Source of the DNA: Roseomonas indoligenes
Lineage (GTDB): Bacteria > Pseudomonadota > Alphaproteobacteria > Acetobacterales > Acetobacteraceae
Direction: 5' to 3'
DNA length: 64,000 bases
NCBI RefSeq assembly: GCF_017813365.1
Contig: NZ_JAGIZA010000001.1
Coordinates: 248,001-312,000 of the forward strand
Each line of letters begins with the position of its first letter. The stretch's first letter is position 1. Shown here piece after piece: positions 9,819-19,096 of this stretch. The notes beneath the pieces were generated by a model, which did not search any database, had not been told where the DNA came from, and was given only the letters and a program-made list of their open reading frames with translations. Made by a program: the position numbers and the translations under genes.

Positions 9819-10844
9819 CTACTCCGGGCGGACATTGGCCCGCCGGATCACCTCCGCCCATTTCGCGTCCTCGGCCCGCAGGAAGGCCGCCAGCTCCTCC
9901 TCCGTGCCGCCGATCGGGTCGGCGCCCTGGGCTGTGAGCCGAGTGCGCATCTCCGGGGTGTGGAGCATGCGCGTCACCTCTCCGTTCAGCCGGTGGACGA
10001 TCGGCGCGGGGGTGCGCGGCGGCGCCAGCAGGGCGAACCAGAGGGAGGAATCGTAGCCTTGCACCCCGGCCTCCTCGAGGGTCGGCACCTCGGGCAGGGA
10101 GGCGGCGCGGGCGGGCGTGGTGACGGCCAGCGCCTTGACCTGCCCCTGCCGGATCAGCGGCAGCGCCTGGACGATGGAGAGGATGCTGAGCTGCACCTGG
10201 CCGCTCAGCAGGTCCGTCAGCGCATTGGCGCCGCCGCGATAGGGGACATGGACCATCCCGATCCCCGCGAGCCCGTTCATCAGCTCCATGGACAGGTGCT
10301 GGACCGATCCGGTGCCGGGCGATGAGTAGGTGACGGTGCCGGGCTTCGCGCGCGCCGCCTCGATCGCGGCCTTCATGTCACCGGCGGCGAAGCGCGGATG
10401 CGCCAGGATGACCAGCGGCGAGGAGGCGACGAGGGTGACGGGCGAGACATCCCGCACGGGGTCGTAGTCCACCCCGGGATAGAGGCGGGGGTTCGTGACA
10501 TGGGAGGAGACCGTCATCAGCAGCGTGTAGCCATCGGGCGGCGCCCCGATCATGGCCTGGGTGGCGATGGTGCCGTTGGCGCCGCTGCGGTTCTCCACCA
10601 CAACCGGCTGCCCCCAGGCCGTGGAAAGCTGCTGGCCGATGTCGCGCGCCATGATGTCCGCGCTGCCGCCGGCGGTGAAGCCGACGAGGATGCGGATCGG
10701 GCGGGTGGGATAGTCCTGCGCGGCGGCCGGAGCGCCGGCCAGGGCGGCCGATGGGGCGGCGGCGAGCAGGGCGCGGCGGCCGAAGCCGGGCTGCGAGGCA
10801 GCCAAGGAGGCGCGCAGGGAGCCGTGCGCGGTGCAATCCCTCAT
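9819..10844 (-). CDS. tripartite tricarboxylate transporter substrate-binding protein (Bug family)
   Basis: 341 aa from ATG at 10844, preceded by GGAGAGG. Export signal with twin arginine (GFGRRALLAAAPSAALAG), cleavage near AAAQ-D. The mature protein opens with YPTRPIRILVGFTAGG, the hallmark of Bug receptors, and continues with GGSADIMAR and VHVPYRGG. These periplasmic proteins bind carboxylates for TctAB-type permeases; no permease genes lie nearby, so it is an orphan receptor as is common in Burkholderiales and Acetobacteraceae. Its neighbour, the enolase-superfamily enzyme, may use the imported acid. Confidence 0.9.
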   Translation of the reverse strand: MRDCTAHGSLRASLAASQPGFGRRALLAAAPSAALAGAPAAAQDYPTRPIRILVGFTAGGSADIMARDIGQQLSTAWGQPVVVENRSGANGTIATQAMIGAPPDGYTLLMTVSSHVTNPRLYPGVDYDPVRDVSPVTLVASSPLVILAHPRFAAGDMKAAIEAARAKPGTVTYSSPGTGSVQHLSMELMNGLAGIGMVHVPYRGGANALTDLLSGQVQLSILSIVQALPLIRQGQVKALAVTTPARAASLPEVPTLEEAGVQGYDSSLWFALLAPPRTPAPIVHRLNGEVTRMLHTPEMRTRLTAQGADPIGGTEEELAAFLRAEDAKWAEVIRRANVRPE

Positions 10845-10971
10845 GGAACGTCCTCTCCGGTCCCTTGAGCGGGCGCCTTGGGGCAAGGCTCGGCTTCCGC
10901 ATCGCTGGAAGTCAAGGACGTCCCGCCCGCCCCGCTTTCGTCCGGGCCGTCCGGCCCCTTACCCTGCGTGA

Positions 10972-12531
10972 ATGGCGCTTTTCGAAACCATCATCGGCCT
11001 TCTCCTGGCGGCGGCCCTGCTCACGGCCTTGGCCCATCGCCTGAAGGTGCCCGCTCCCGCCCTGCTGGCCCTCGGCGGGCTGGCGGCCGCCTTCATCCCC
11101 GGCGTGCCGCTGGTCACGATCGACCCGCAGCTGGCGCTGGCCCTCTTCGTCGCCCCCGTTCTGCTGGACGCGGCCTTCGATGCGTCCCCCCGGGACCTGC
11201 GGGACAACCTGGTTCCCGTCGCCACCCTTGCCCTGGTGGCGGTGGGCATCACCATTGCCGCCGTGGCCGTGGTCGCCCGCTGGGTTCTGCCGGAAATCCC
11301 CTGGGCGGCCGCCATCGCGCTCGGGGCCATCGTCGCACCGCCCGATGCCGCGGCCGCCACCGCGGTGCTGCGGCGGCTCAACCCGCCCCACCGGATCATG
11401 GTGATCCTGGAGGGGGAGAGCCTGTTCAACGACGCCAGCGCCCTGCTGGTCTTCCGCCTGGCGCTGGCAGCCGCGGCCACGGGGAGCTTCTCGCTGGCCA
11501 GCGCGGTACCGATGCTGCTGGTGACGGCGGTGGGCGGCGCGGCGCTGGGATGGGCGGCCGCGCGGCTCTACTTCGCCTTCACCCGCCGGGTCTCGCTGGA
11601 GATGCCGATCAGCGTGATCCTGCAGTTCCTCGGCACCTTCGGCGTCTGGATCCTGGCGGAGGCGCTGCACGTCTCGGCCATCATCACGGTGGTGGCCTAC
11701 GGCATGACCCTGGCCCGCCACGCCCCGCGCAGCACCGGGGCCCGGCGCCGCATCGCATCCTACGCGGTGTGGGAGGTAGCGGTCTTCGTGCTGAACGCCC
11801 TGGCCTTCCTGCTCATCGGGCTGGAGATGCGCGTCATCCTCGGGCGCCTGGACGGGGCGTGGGAGGGGGTGGCGCTGCTGGCCGCCGGCACCTGCCTGGC
11901 GGTGATCCTGGCCCGGCTGGGCTGGGTGATGGCCTACAACGCCGTCGCCCGCCTCGCGATGCGGCGCTTCGGCCCCTACGCGCCCCGCGGCCGGCCCCTG
12001 CCGGCGCCGACGGTGGGGGGCGGGCTCCTCATCTCCTGGTCGGGGATGCGGGGCATCGTCACCCTCGCCACGGCCCTGGCGCTGCCGGAGGATTTCCCCT
12101 TCCGGGACCCGATCGTTTTCGCCGCCGTCTGCGTGGTGCTCGTCACGCTCGTGGTCCAGGGCAGCACCATCGGCCCGTTGCTGCGGCGCCTCGGCCTGTC
12201 GGAGGACGACACGGTGGAGGCGGAGGTGCGGCTGGCCCGGCTGAAGACCTCCAAGGCCGCCATGCGCGCCCTGGAGGAGACGCCCGCCTCGTCGGCACGG
12301 GACTCCCTCCTGCGGGAGATGAAGGCCCGCGCGAAGCTGGACGAGGAGGGGATCGAGGCGCCGGCGCCGGACGGCACGGCGGCGCTTCAGGGCCGCGCGG
12401 TGGAGGCGGCGCGGGACGTGCTGGAAGCCCTGCGGCAGGACGGCACCATCGGCGACGATGCCTTCCACGTGCTGGAGGAGGAGCTGGACCTGATGGAACT
12501 GGCGGCGGACCCGCGGGTGCGGCCGGTCTGA
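10972..12531 (+). CDS. Na+/H+ antiporter, CPA1 (NhaP-type) family
   Basis: 519 aa with about a dozen hydrophobic segments followed by a charged cytoplasmic tail of about 110 residues. The ion-binding region APPDAAAATAVLRR (about residues 122-135) carries the Pro-Pro-Asp motif of the family, and GESLFNDASALLVF follows with its conserved Asn-Asp pair. It exchanges cytoplasmic Na+ or K+ for protons across the inner membrane. Divergent from the TTT receptor; its stop abuts the stop of the convergent DUF3297 gene with no gap. Confidence 0.9.
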   Translation: MALFETIIGLLLAAALLTALAHRLKVPAPALLALGGLAAAFIPGVPLVTIDPQLALALFVAPVLLDAAFDASPRDLRDNLVPVATLALVAVGITIAAVAVVARWVLPEIPWAAAIALGAIVAPPDAAAATAVLRRLNPPHRIMVILEGESLFNDASALLVFRLALAAAATGSFSLASAVPMLLVTAVGGAALGWAAARLYFAFTRRVSLEMPISVILQFLGTFGVWILAEALHVSAIITVVAYGMTLARHAPRSTGARRRIASYAVWEVAVFVLNALAFLLIGLEMRVILGRLDGAWEGVALLAAGTCLAVILARLGWVMAYNAVARLAMRRFGPYAPRGRPLPAPTVGGGLLISWSGMRGIVTLATALALPEDFPFRDPIVFAAVCVVLVTLVVQGSTIGPLLRRLGLSEDDTVEAEVRLARLKTSKAAMRALEETPASSARDSLLREMKARAKLDEEGIEAPAPDGTAALQGRAVEAARDVLEALRQDGTIGDDAFHVLEEELDLMELAADPRVRPV

Positions 12532-12804
12532 TCAGGCTTCCGGCGCCGCCTCCTCCTCCGTGGCGGCCGGCTCGCGGAGGTAAGGCTCCACCTTGCCCTG
12601 GAGCTTCATCGTCATCGGTTTGCCCTTGCGGTCCACGGCCTTGCCGACGGAGAGCCGCACCCAGCCCTCGCTGACGCAGTACTCCTCCACATTGTTCTTC
12701 TCCACGCCCTTGAAGCGCACGCCCACGCCGCGCTCCAGGAGCGACTGGTCGAAGAAGGGGCTGGCGGGATCGGCGGAGAGGCGGTCGGGCAGGGTGTCGG
12801 TCAT
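12532..12804 (-). CDS. DUF3297 family protein
   Basis: 90 aa from ATG at 12804; an upstream in-frame ATG at 12879 would add 25 Pro-rich residues and is less likely. Small soluble protein with the conserved stretches LPDRLSADPASPFF, GVGVRFKGVEKNNVEEYC and KGKPMTMKLQGKVEPYL. Function of the family is unknown. It ends in an acidic Glu/Ala tail. It converges tail to tail with the antiporter gene. Confidence 0.85.
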   Translation of the reverse strand: MTDTLPDRLSADPASPFFDQSLLERGVGVRFKGVEKNNVEEYCVSEGWVRLSVGKAVDRKGKPMTMKLQGKVEPYLREPAATEEEAAPEA

Positions 12805-12891
12805 GGCGGGCCTCGTTGGCGGCAGAAGGGGGCGGGCGGAAAGGTGGGGCGTGTTAGCGGGGGGCGTGGCGGAGTCCAAGCCCCGGCCGGT

Positions 12892-14265
12892 TCACGCCCC
12901 CATCCGCACCTCGTTCACGCCGGGCTCCAGCTTCACCCCCAGCCGGGCGTAGAGCTCGGCCAGCCGCGCCTCATAGGCGGCGGCGCTGAAGGTCGCGGCC
13001 CGGCGCTGCCCGGCCCAGGAGAGGTGCTCGCGCAGCTCCTCGTCGGAATCCAGGGCGCGGATCCCCTCCACCATGGCGCGGATGTCGTAGGGATTCACCT
13101 TCACCGCCGCGTCCCCCACCACCTCCGGCAGGGAGGAGGTGTTGGAGGTCAGCACGGGCGTTCCGAGGCTCATCGCCTCCAGCGCCGGCAGGCCGAACCC
13201 CTCGTAGAGGGAGGGGAAGAACACGGATTTCGCGCCGCGGATGACGGAGACGAGCAGCCGGAAGGGCGCGTAGTCCAGCAGGATGATCTGCTCCCGCAGC
13301 TTTCGCTGGGTCAGCTTCTGCTCGCCCTGCTGGGTCATCCAGCGCTGGTGGTCCTCGAAGAGCAGCCGCATCTCCTGGTCGCTCTTCCAGGCCTGCTTGC
13401 CCAGGATCACCAGCGGCGTCTTGATGCCGGAGACGAGGTGCGCCTCGATCAGCCGGCCCAGGTTCTTCTTCGGCTCGATGGCGCCGAAGAACAGGTGGTA
13501 GCCCTTCCACTCCAGCCCGAAGGCACCGCGGATCTCGTCCCGCGCCTGGTCCTCCGGCTTGTTGGCGAGCGATGCGGGCAGTTCCACGGACTGGTAGGTG
13601 TTCGTCACCTTGTCCTCGGGCGCGCCGAGCAGGTTGATGACGTCCCGGCGGGAGGTCTCGCTCACCGTCACGATGTGATCGGCCTGCTGCATCAGCATCC
13701 GGCACAGGCGGAAGTAGCGGCGCTTGTGGTCCAGCGTCGTGAAGGGCAGGCGCAGCGGCACCAGGTCGTGGAAGGTGTAGATGTTCTTCGCCCCTGGCAT
13801 GCGCATGGGCAGCGGATAGGTCCAGTGCGCCACGGCCGGCGTCTTGCCGCCGGTGCTGATGGGCACGGTGCCCGGGAACATCTTGAAGCGGTTGTGGGCG
13901 CGGTTGAACACGTCCTCGATGTTCCACAGCCGGTCGAAATGCGGCATGCGCCCGGCATAGGTGTCGGCCACCACCTGGCCGGTCACGGGAATGTGCGAGG
14001 CGGTCTCGCCGAAACCGGCCGCGAGCGTCCGCCGGAAGCGTCGCACGCGGCGCCCGAGGGTCATCCGCTCGATCCCCGGATCGTCGAAGAAGGCGATCTC
14101 GCGGATCAGGTCGCTCCACTTCGGGTTCACGTGGCGTCCGTAGAGAACCTCCACCTCCGCCCCCGCGGCGCCCAGCCGGTACGAGAGATTCCGGGCATAG
14201 GTCGAGACGCCGGTGCCGTGCTCCAGGGCGAGGTTGAAGCCGTCGATCAGGATTCTGGGGCGCAT
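12892..14265 (-). CDS. glycosyltransferase family 4 protein
   Basis: 457 aa GT-B fold retaining glycosyltransferase. The N-terminal domain begins [19 protein letters not shown], with a GTG/Y acceptor loop. The C-terminal domain has [14 protein letters not shown] (nucleotide-sugar contacts) and the EX7E motif in [13 protein letters not shown] at about residues 365-377. Likely transfers a sugar from a nucleotide donor during surface polysaccharide synthesis in the cytoplasm. Divergent from another large glycosyltransferase gene, so the pair probably works on the same glycan. Confidence 0.9.
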   Translation of the reverse strand: MRPRILIDGFNLALEHGTGVSTYARNLSYRLGAAGAEVEVLYGRHVNPKWSDLIREIAFFDDPGIERMTLGRRVRRFRRTLAAGFGETASHIPVTGQVVADTYAGRMPHFDRLWNIEDVFNRAHNRFKMFPGTVPISTGGKTPAVAHWTYPLPMRMPGAKNIYTFHDLVPLRLPFTTLDHKRRYFRLCRMLMQQADHIVTVSETSRRDVINLLGAPEDKVTNTYQSVELPASLANKPEDQARDEIRGAFGLEWKGYHLFFGAIEPKKNLGRLIEAHLVSGIKTPLVILGKQAWKSDQEMRLLFEDHQRWMTQQGEQKLTQRKLREQIILLDYAPFRLLVSVIRGAKSVFFPSLYEGFGLPALEAMSLGTPVLTSNTSSLPEVVGDAAVKVNPYDIRAMVEGIRALDSDEELREHLSWAGQRRAATFSAAAYEARLAELYARLGVKLEPGVNEVRMGA

Positions 14266-14383
14266 CGGAGCGACCCTATAGACGATGATCCCCGCCAGCC
14301 AAACGCACGGCCCGTGGTGCCACCCTGGCCTTGCCGCACCCGGCGCGGCATGTTCCCCGGCGTGCCGGAAGGGGAACGAAGGA

Positions 14384-16579
14384 TTGCCGGAGAAGCGGGG
14401 CGAAGGGGCCGGGGATGCGGGCGCGCTGCTGGCCCGGGGCGATGCGGCGCGGGACTCCCGCCGCTGGGCAGAGGCCGCTGAGGCCTATGGCGCCTATCTT
14501 CGCCTGCGCCCGGAAGATCGCGGCATCCTCGTCCAGCGCGGCCACTGCCTGAAGGAGGATGGCGATCCCGGCGGCGCCCTGGACCTCTACCGCCGCGCGG
14601 AGGCAATGGAGCCAGGTGACCCGGACATCCACCTGCAGATCGGCCACGCGCTGAAGCTGCTGGGCCGGCGGGAGGCGGCGGCCGAGGCCTATGGCCGCGC
14701 CCTGCTGCTGGACCCCCATCAGACGGCCGCCTGGACGGAATGGCGCACGGCCCTCTCCCACCTGCCGGCCCCGCGCGCGGGCGGGCCGGTGCTGGACCTC
14801 TCCGACCTCGTCTCCTGGTTCTTCCATCGCCGGGCGCCCAGCGGCATCCAGCGCGTGCAGGCGGAGGTGGCGTCGGCGTTGGCGGGGCAGGCGACGCTCT
14901 GTGCCATGCACCCGGAGGAGGACGGCTGGCGGGTGCTGCCGACGCCCCTGTTCCGGCGCCTGCACGACCTTTCCCGCAGCGGCGCCGATGCCGAGGAGCC
15001 AGCCTGGCGCGACACACTGGCGGTGCTGGCGGAATGGCGCCGCACCGGCCCGGCCCTGAAGCCCGGGCCGGGCACGCTGATCCTGATGCCCGGCACGGCC
15101 TGGTGGCTGCCGCGCTACGCCACCGCGCTGCGCGCCGCCCGTGCCGCCGGGGCCCGCCACGTGCCGCTGCTGCACGATTGCGGGCCGCTCGTGCTCCCGG
15201 ACCTCGCCGGGCCGGCGGTGCGGGCGGAGTTCGGGCGCTGGTTCTCCACCCTGCCGGTGCTGGCGGACGGCGTCCTCGCCGTGTCCCACGCGACCGCGGC
15301 GGAATACCGCCGGCTGATGGCGCGCCATCTGCCGGACTGGCCGGCGCCGCCCGTCCTCGTCGTCACGCCGGACGGCTACGATCCCGCGCTGGAGGAGCCC
15401 GAGGAGGCCCCCGCCACGACCCAGGCACCGGCGCGCCGCCTCGGCCGCCTGCCGATCCTGCGGGAGGCACCGCGCCCCGTCGCCGCCCCGCGCGGCGCCG
15501 CCCATCCGGACCTTCCGGACGAGCCCTTCGTCCTCCTCGTCTCCAGCCTGGAGCCGCGGAAGGGTCATCTCCTGGCGCTCGCTGCCTGGCGGATGCTGCT
15601 GGACCGGCGCGGGCCCGCGGGCACGCCGCGCCTCGTCTTCGCCGGGCGACGGGCAGAGGGGGACGAACCGGTCTTCGCCGCCCTGGCCGCCGACCCCGCC
15701 CTGGCGGAGCGGGTGACGCCGCTGCACGATCTGGACGACGCGGCGCTGGGCCGCCTCTACCGGGGCTGCCTCTTCACCCTCTATCCCAGCCGGCACGAGG
15801 GATGGGGGCTACCCGTCTCGGAATCGCTCCTTCACCGGCGCGTGCCCGTGGTGTCGGAAATCCCCTCCCTGATGGAGAGCGGCCGCAACGGCGCCGTGTT
15901 CTTCACCCCAGGCAGCGCGGATGATCTGGCCACCGTGGTGGAAGGCCTGCTCGCCGATCCGGCGCGCCTGGCCGCGGCCGCCGCCCGGATCCCCAGCCAT
16001 GGCGGGCTGCGCCCCTGGGCGGAGATCGCCGAGGAGATGCTGGCGGGCGCCCGCCGCCTGTCGCGGGAGCCGCAGGACCCGGCGCCACCCCTGCCGCTCG
16101 CCTACGCCATTCGCCTCGGCCATGCCGGCTCGCCCGGGCCGCATGCCGGGTTGGCGCGGGCCGCCGCCGTGCCGGAGGGCGGAGGCTGGCTCCCGCCGGA
16201 GGAATGGGGCGCCTGGACCCGTCCCGGCCGCGCCGCGCTGGCCGTTCCCGCACCGTTCGAGGGACCGGCCCGCGTGGTCGTCTCGCTCCGCTCGCCGCCA
16301 GGGGCGGAGGGGGTGGTCCGCGTGACGCTTGGCCGCAAGGGCGCCGCTGCCGTGATGGTGGAGCGTCGGGCGGAAAGGGAGGGCGAGGTGGCGCTGGAGA
16401 TCGGCCCCGGCGACCCAGCCCTTCAGGTCGTGCTGGAGAGCATCCCCGGCGGTGAGCTGGAGGATGGAACCCGCGTGGGAACGGGCGTCGTTTCCGTGGC
16501 GCTGATGCGGGCCGGGGAACCGGGGGATCGGGTGGCCTATCTGGAGAACCGCTTGCTGGTTCCCGCGCTATTGCTCTGA
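14384..16579 (+). CDS. TPR-glycosyltransferase fusion protein
   Basis: 731 aa if started at TTG 14384 (GGAAGG eleven bases upstream). An in-frame ATG at 14285 would add 33 Cys/Pro/Trp-rich residues that look non-coding, and would leave only 19 bases to the divergent gene. About residues 10-115 form TPR-like repeats (AAEAYGAYLRL, GGALDLYRRA, AAAEAYGRAL). About 130-570 is a GT-B glycosyltransferase with LVSSLEPRKGHL and the EX7E motif in RHEGWGLPVSESLLHRR. The last 130 residues form an unrecognised domain. Inferred role: surface glycan assembly, with the TPR region docking a partner. Confidence 0.85.
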   Translation: MPEKRGEGAGDAGALLARGDAARDSRRWAEAAEAYGAYLRLRPEDRGILVQRGHCLKEDGDPGGALDLYRRAEAMEPGDPDIHLQIGHALKLLGRREAAAEAYGRALLLDPHQTAAWTEWRTALSHLPAPRAGGPVLDLSDLVSWFFHRRAPSGIQRVQAEVASALAGQATLCAMHPEEDGWRVLPTPLFRRLHDLSRSGADAEEPAWRDTLAVLAEWRRTGPALKPGPGTLILMPGTAWWLPRYATALRAARAAGARHVPLLHDCGPLVLPDLAGPAVRAEFGRWFSTLPVLADGVLAVSHATAAEYRRLMARHLPDWPAPPVLVVTPDGYDPALEEPEEAPATTQAPARRLGRLPILREAPRPVAAPRGAAHPDLPDEPFVLLVSSLEPRKGHLLALAAWRMLLDRRGPAGTPRLVFAGRRAEGDEPVFAALAADPALAERVTPLHDLDDAALGRLYRGCLFTLYPSRHEGWGLPVSESLLHRRVPVVSEIPSLMESGRNGAVFFTPGSADDLATVVEGLLADPARLAAAAARIPSHGGLRPWAEIAEEMLAGARRLSREPQDPAPPLPLAYAIRLGHAGSPGPHAGLARAAAVPEGGGWLPPEEWGAWTRPGRAALAVPAPFEGPARVVVSLRSPPGAEGVVRVTLGRKGAAAVMVERRAEREGEVALEIGPGDPALQVVLESIPGGELEDGTRVGTGVVSVALMRAGEPGDRVAYLENRLLVPALLL

Positions 16580-16840
16580 TCCTCTGGCGACGGTCTGTCC
16601 CGGGGAGAGAAAGAAGGAATTCTTCCTCTCCCCGGACCCCTCACCATCATCTTTTTCTGGGTTTTGTTCTTGCCCCGCTGAGTTGCGCCTCGGCTCTACG
16701 AGCCGAGGCGACTGCGGGGGCAGGATCTGCTCGATCGGAGAGGGCGCAAACAGCTCAGGTCAGTCCCGCGGCAGCCATAAGGGGTTCCAAGGGCCTCAGG
16801 CTCTTGGCGGGGATCCAAGGGGCGGAGCCCCTTGGGGCCA
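16577..16840 (+). repeat. multi-hairpin intergenic element, copy 1
   Basis: Starts at the stop codon of the glycosyltransferase and holds, in order: a 10-bp stem CCGGGGAGAG/CTCTCCCCGG (16600-16609 with 16626-16635) around an inner GAAG/CTTC stem; a T-rich tract; an 11-bp stem with a 3-base loop (16686-16696 with 16700-16710); a box TCAGGTCAGTCCCGCGGC (16755-16772); a 9-bp stem (16787-16795 with 16799-16807); and another 9-bp stem CCAAGGGGC/GCCCCTTGG (16815-16823 with 16827-16835). The same order of elements recurs after bamB. Probably a transcribed 3' element or a dispersed palindromic repeat. Function unknown. Confidence 0.75.
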
Positions 16841-16847
16841 CCCACGA

Positions 16848-18008
16848 TCACACCGCCGCTGGCACGTCCCTGTAGAGGCGGCGCAGCTTCTCCAGAAAGG
16901 GCGCCTCCCCTTTCTTCCGCGTGCCGGAGACGGGATCGGTGCCGAGGACGGTGTCGCTCGCCTCCTGCGAGAGGCCGCGCACGTAATCCAGCCGCGGATC
17001 GCGCAGCGCCGCCACCTCCGCGGCGCCGCCGCCCGTGCGCAGCACGGCGGCGGCCAGCACCCCGTCCTCCACCGCCTGGGTCGCGCCCTGTCCGAGGGTG
17101 GGCACCATGGCCTGCGCGGCATCGCCGAGGAACAGCGCCCGGCCAGCGGCGCCGTGGCGCAGCACCGGGGCTTCCTGCATCCGGGCCCAGTGGATGCTGT
17201 CGATGCCGGCCTCGATCCGGTCCAGCATCCAGGCCACGGCGGGGCTGGGCGCGCCATGGGCGGGGGTGAAGAGGGCGCGCTGGAAGGCGGCGGTCCGGGC
17301 CTCCGCCGGGATGCTCCCGCTTCCGTCCAGCGGGAAGGCGCCGGCGACGTAGGTGGCGTTCCCCGGCACCTGGAAGGCGAGGAGGCGGTTCGGCCCCTCG
17401 AACCACTGGCCGTAATCGTCGAATGGACAGGTGTCGGCCCTCTCCACCAGCATGCGCCAGATGCAGACGCCGAGTTGAACGGAGGGTGGTTCCCCTGCCG
17501 TCAGCGCGCGCAGGCGGGAGTAGCGTCCGTCGCCGCCCACCAGCAGGTCGAAGCCGCCGTGCCGGGCCAGGGCGCCGTCCGGGGTGCGGAAGACGGGGAC
17601 GAGGCGGCCGGCGGCGTCCTCCTCCAACGCCTCCAGCGCGTGTCCCTGGCGGATGGCGGGGGCGATGGGGGCGCGGAGCAGCCGGTAGAGCTCGGACCAG
17701 CGGATGCGGACGCCCGGCTCATCCGCCACCTCCAGCATGTCGAGGTCCAGCAGGGGCGTGCCGTCGCAGAGCTCCACGATCCAGCGGCGCCAGGGCAGGG
17801 AGGCTTCCCGCAGCGCCGCGTGGCGGGCGGGGTTGTGCAGGCGCAGCGCCTTCAGCGCGTTGGGGCCGAGGTTGAGGCCGGTGCCGGCCTCCGCGTGCTC
17901 GCCCGCCGCCGCGCGCTCGAAGACCGAGACGTCCAGGCCGGGGGTGCCGAGAAGGCCTTCCGCGAGGAGGGAGCCGGCCACGCCGCTTCCGATGATCCCG
18001 ATCCGCAT
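16848..18008 (-). CDS. FAD-dependent monooxygenase
   Basis: 386 aa from ATG at 18008, which overlaps the stop of the ring-opening amidohydrolase by one base (TGATG). Group A flavoprotein hydroxylase: dinucleotide fold GIIGSGVAGSLLAEGL (residues 4-19), GGDGRYSRLR in place of the usual DG motif, and LFLGDAAQAMVPTLGQGA near residue 300 contacting the FAD ribityl chain. It resembles salicylate, 6-hydroxynicotinate and urate hydroxylases, which hydroxylate rings using NAD(P)H and O2. Coupling to a barbiturase-type hydrolase and an amidase suggests it oxidises a nitrogen heterocycle before ring opening; that is an inference. Confidence 0.88.
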   Translation of the reverse strand: MRIGIIGSGVAGSLLAEGLLGTPGLDVSVFERAAAGEHAEAGTGLNLGPNALKALRLHNPARHAALREASLPWRRWIVELCDGTPLLDLDMLEVADEPGVRIRWSELYRLLRAPIAPAIRQGHALEALEEDAAGRLVPVFRTPDGALARHGGFDLLVGGDGRYSRLRALTAGEPPSVQLGVCIWRMLVERADTCPFDDYGQWFEGPNRLLAFQVPGNATYVAGAFPLDGSGSIPAEARTAAFQRALFTPAHGAPSPAVAWMLDRIEAGIDSIHWARMQEAPVLRHGAAGRALFLGDAAQAMVPTLGQGATQAVEDGVLAAAVLRTGGGAAEVAALRDPRLDYVRGLSQEASDTVLGTDPVSGTRKKGEAPFLEKLRRLYRDVPAAV

Positions 18009-19048
18009 CACGCCTCCTCCGCCGCGATCACGGCCACCAGACCGCCGCCGGGCGGGCCCTGATGGGCCGCGCCGCCGGAGACGAAGACGCGCCCATCCCC
18101 GGCCACGGCGGCGATGATGGCGCCGACCGCCCCGCGCAGGTGGCGCTGCGCGTCGATATCCGTGTCGCCGAGCATGGTGTGACGCTGGCCGCGGATGGAC
18201 AGGCTCCGGTCCGGCTCGGCCTTCGCCAGGATCGCGCGGATGCGCGGGCGCTGCGCTTCCGGCACGTCCGGATCCGCCTCCAGCCCCGCGGCGCGGAAGG
18301 CGGCCTGCACGGCGCGCAGGTCCAGCGCGTCGGCCATGGGGCGCACGGCCATGCGCAGCCCCGGCGCCCAACCCCGGGCGGTGCCGAGCACCACCACCTC
18401 GTCCCGCGTCACCTCCACCCCGGCGGAGGCGCTGACGCGCGGGGAGAAAAGGTCCGTGCGTTCCAGCAGGGCGGGGCCGCGTGCCTCCTCCGCCGGCACG
18501 TCGCCCAGGGCGAGGGCCGCGCCCATGGTGCCGCCCGCGACGGAGTGCAGCAGCAGGCCGGGGCCGCCCGCGGGGGACTTCACCTGCACCAGGGCGACAT
18601 CGGCGAGGTCGGCGATGCCCGCATCCGCCACCGCCGCGCGCACCGCATCGGCCACGCGGGCGATCTGGGCGTCGTTGCCCACGTCCCCGGGCGCGACGGG
18701 CGGGCCGAAGGCGGTGCCGATGGCCAGGCCCGCCTCGCCGGCGCCCTCCTCCTCCGTGAAGACGATGTAGTGGGGGGACAGGACCCCTTCCGTGCCGCCG
18801 GAGAGCACGCAGGGGATGCGTCCGGCCAGCTCCTCCGCCGCTTCACCCGTCTCCCGCGCGAGCAGATGCATCAGGGACTGGCTGAAAAAGCCGCGGGTGA
18901 AGTCGTTCAGCCCGCCATTGCCCTCGGTCTTGCCGATCACGGCGCGGATGGAGGCGGCGGGGACGATCCCATCCGCGATCAGGGTGGCGAGGGCGGAGAC
19001 GTCGCCGGGATGCGCCATGGACAGGCGGTGGAGGGTGAGGCGCGGCAC
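18008..19048 (-). CDS. ring-opening amidohydrolase (barbiturase/cyanuric acid hydrolase family)
   Basis: 346 aa; the start fits the known N-terminus of AtzD-type enzymes (HRLSMAHPGD aligns with their first strand). Three Ser-Lys dyads typical of this rare threefold-symmetric fold are visible: Lys40 (VIGKTEGNGG) with Ser83 (LSGGTEG), Lys157 (VQVKSPA) with the SASAGVE serines at 207-209, and Lys276 (LAKAEPD) with Ser324 (VSGGAAHQGPPGGG). The family hydrolyses the cyclic amide of barbiturate or cyanuric acid. Genomic coupling to a monooxygenase and an amidase fits oxidative pyrimidine breakdown. Barbiturate versus cyanurate cannot be decided from sequence alone. Confidence 0.93.
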   Translation of the reverse strand: MPRLTLHRLSMAHPGDVSALATLIADGIVPAASIRAVIGKTEGNGGLNDFTRGFFSQSLMHLLARETGEAAEELAGRIPCVLSGGTEGVLSPHYIVFTEEEGAGEAGLAIGTAFGPPVAPGDVGNDAQIARVADAVRAAVADAGIADLADVALVQVKSPAGGPGLLLHSVAGGTMGAALALGDVPAEEARGPALLERTDLFSPRVSASAGVEVTRDEVVVLGTARGWAPGLRMAVRPMADALDLRAVQAAFRAAGLEADPDVPEAQRPRIRAILAKAEPDRSLSIRGQRHTMLGDTDIDAQRHLRGAVGAIIAAVAGDGRVFVSGGAAHQGPPGGGLVAVIAAEEA

Positions 19049-19096
19049 GGGCGGCTCCGGTGGTGGCCCGCCGTGCCGGGCAAGAGGCGGGCCACG

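Noticed and set aside
16600-16635. The first stem of the intergenic element as a plain Rho-independent terminator
   Set aside because: The stem is strong, but no T run follows directly, and three further hairpins plus a conserved box lie behind it. I annotated the whole as one repeat.
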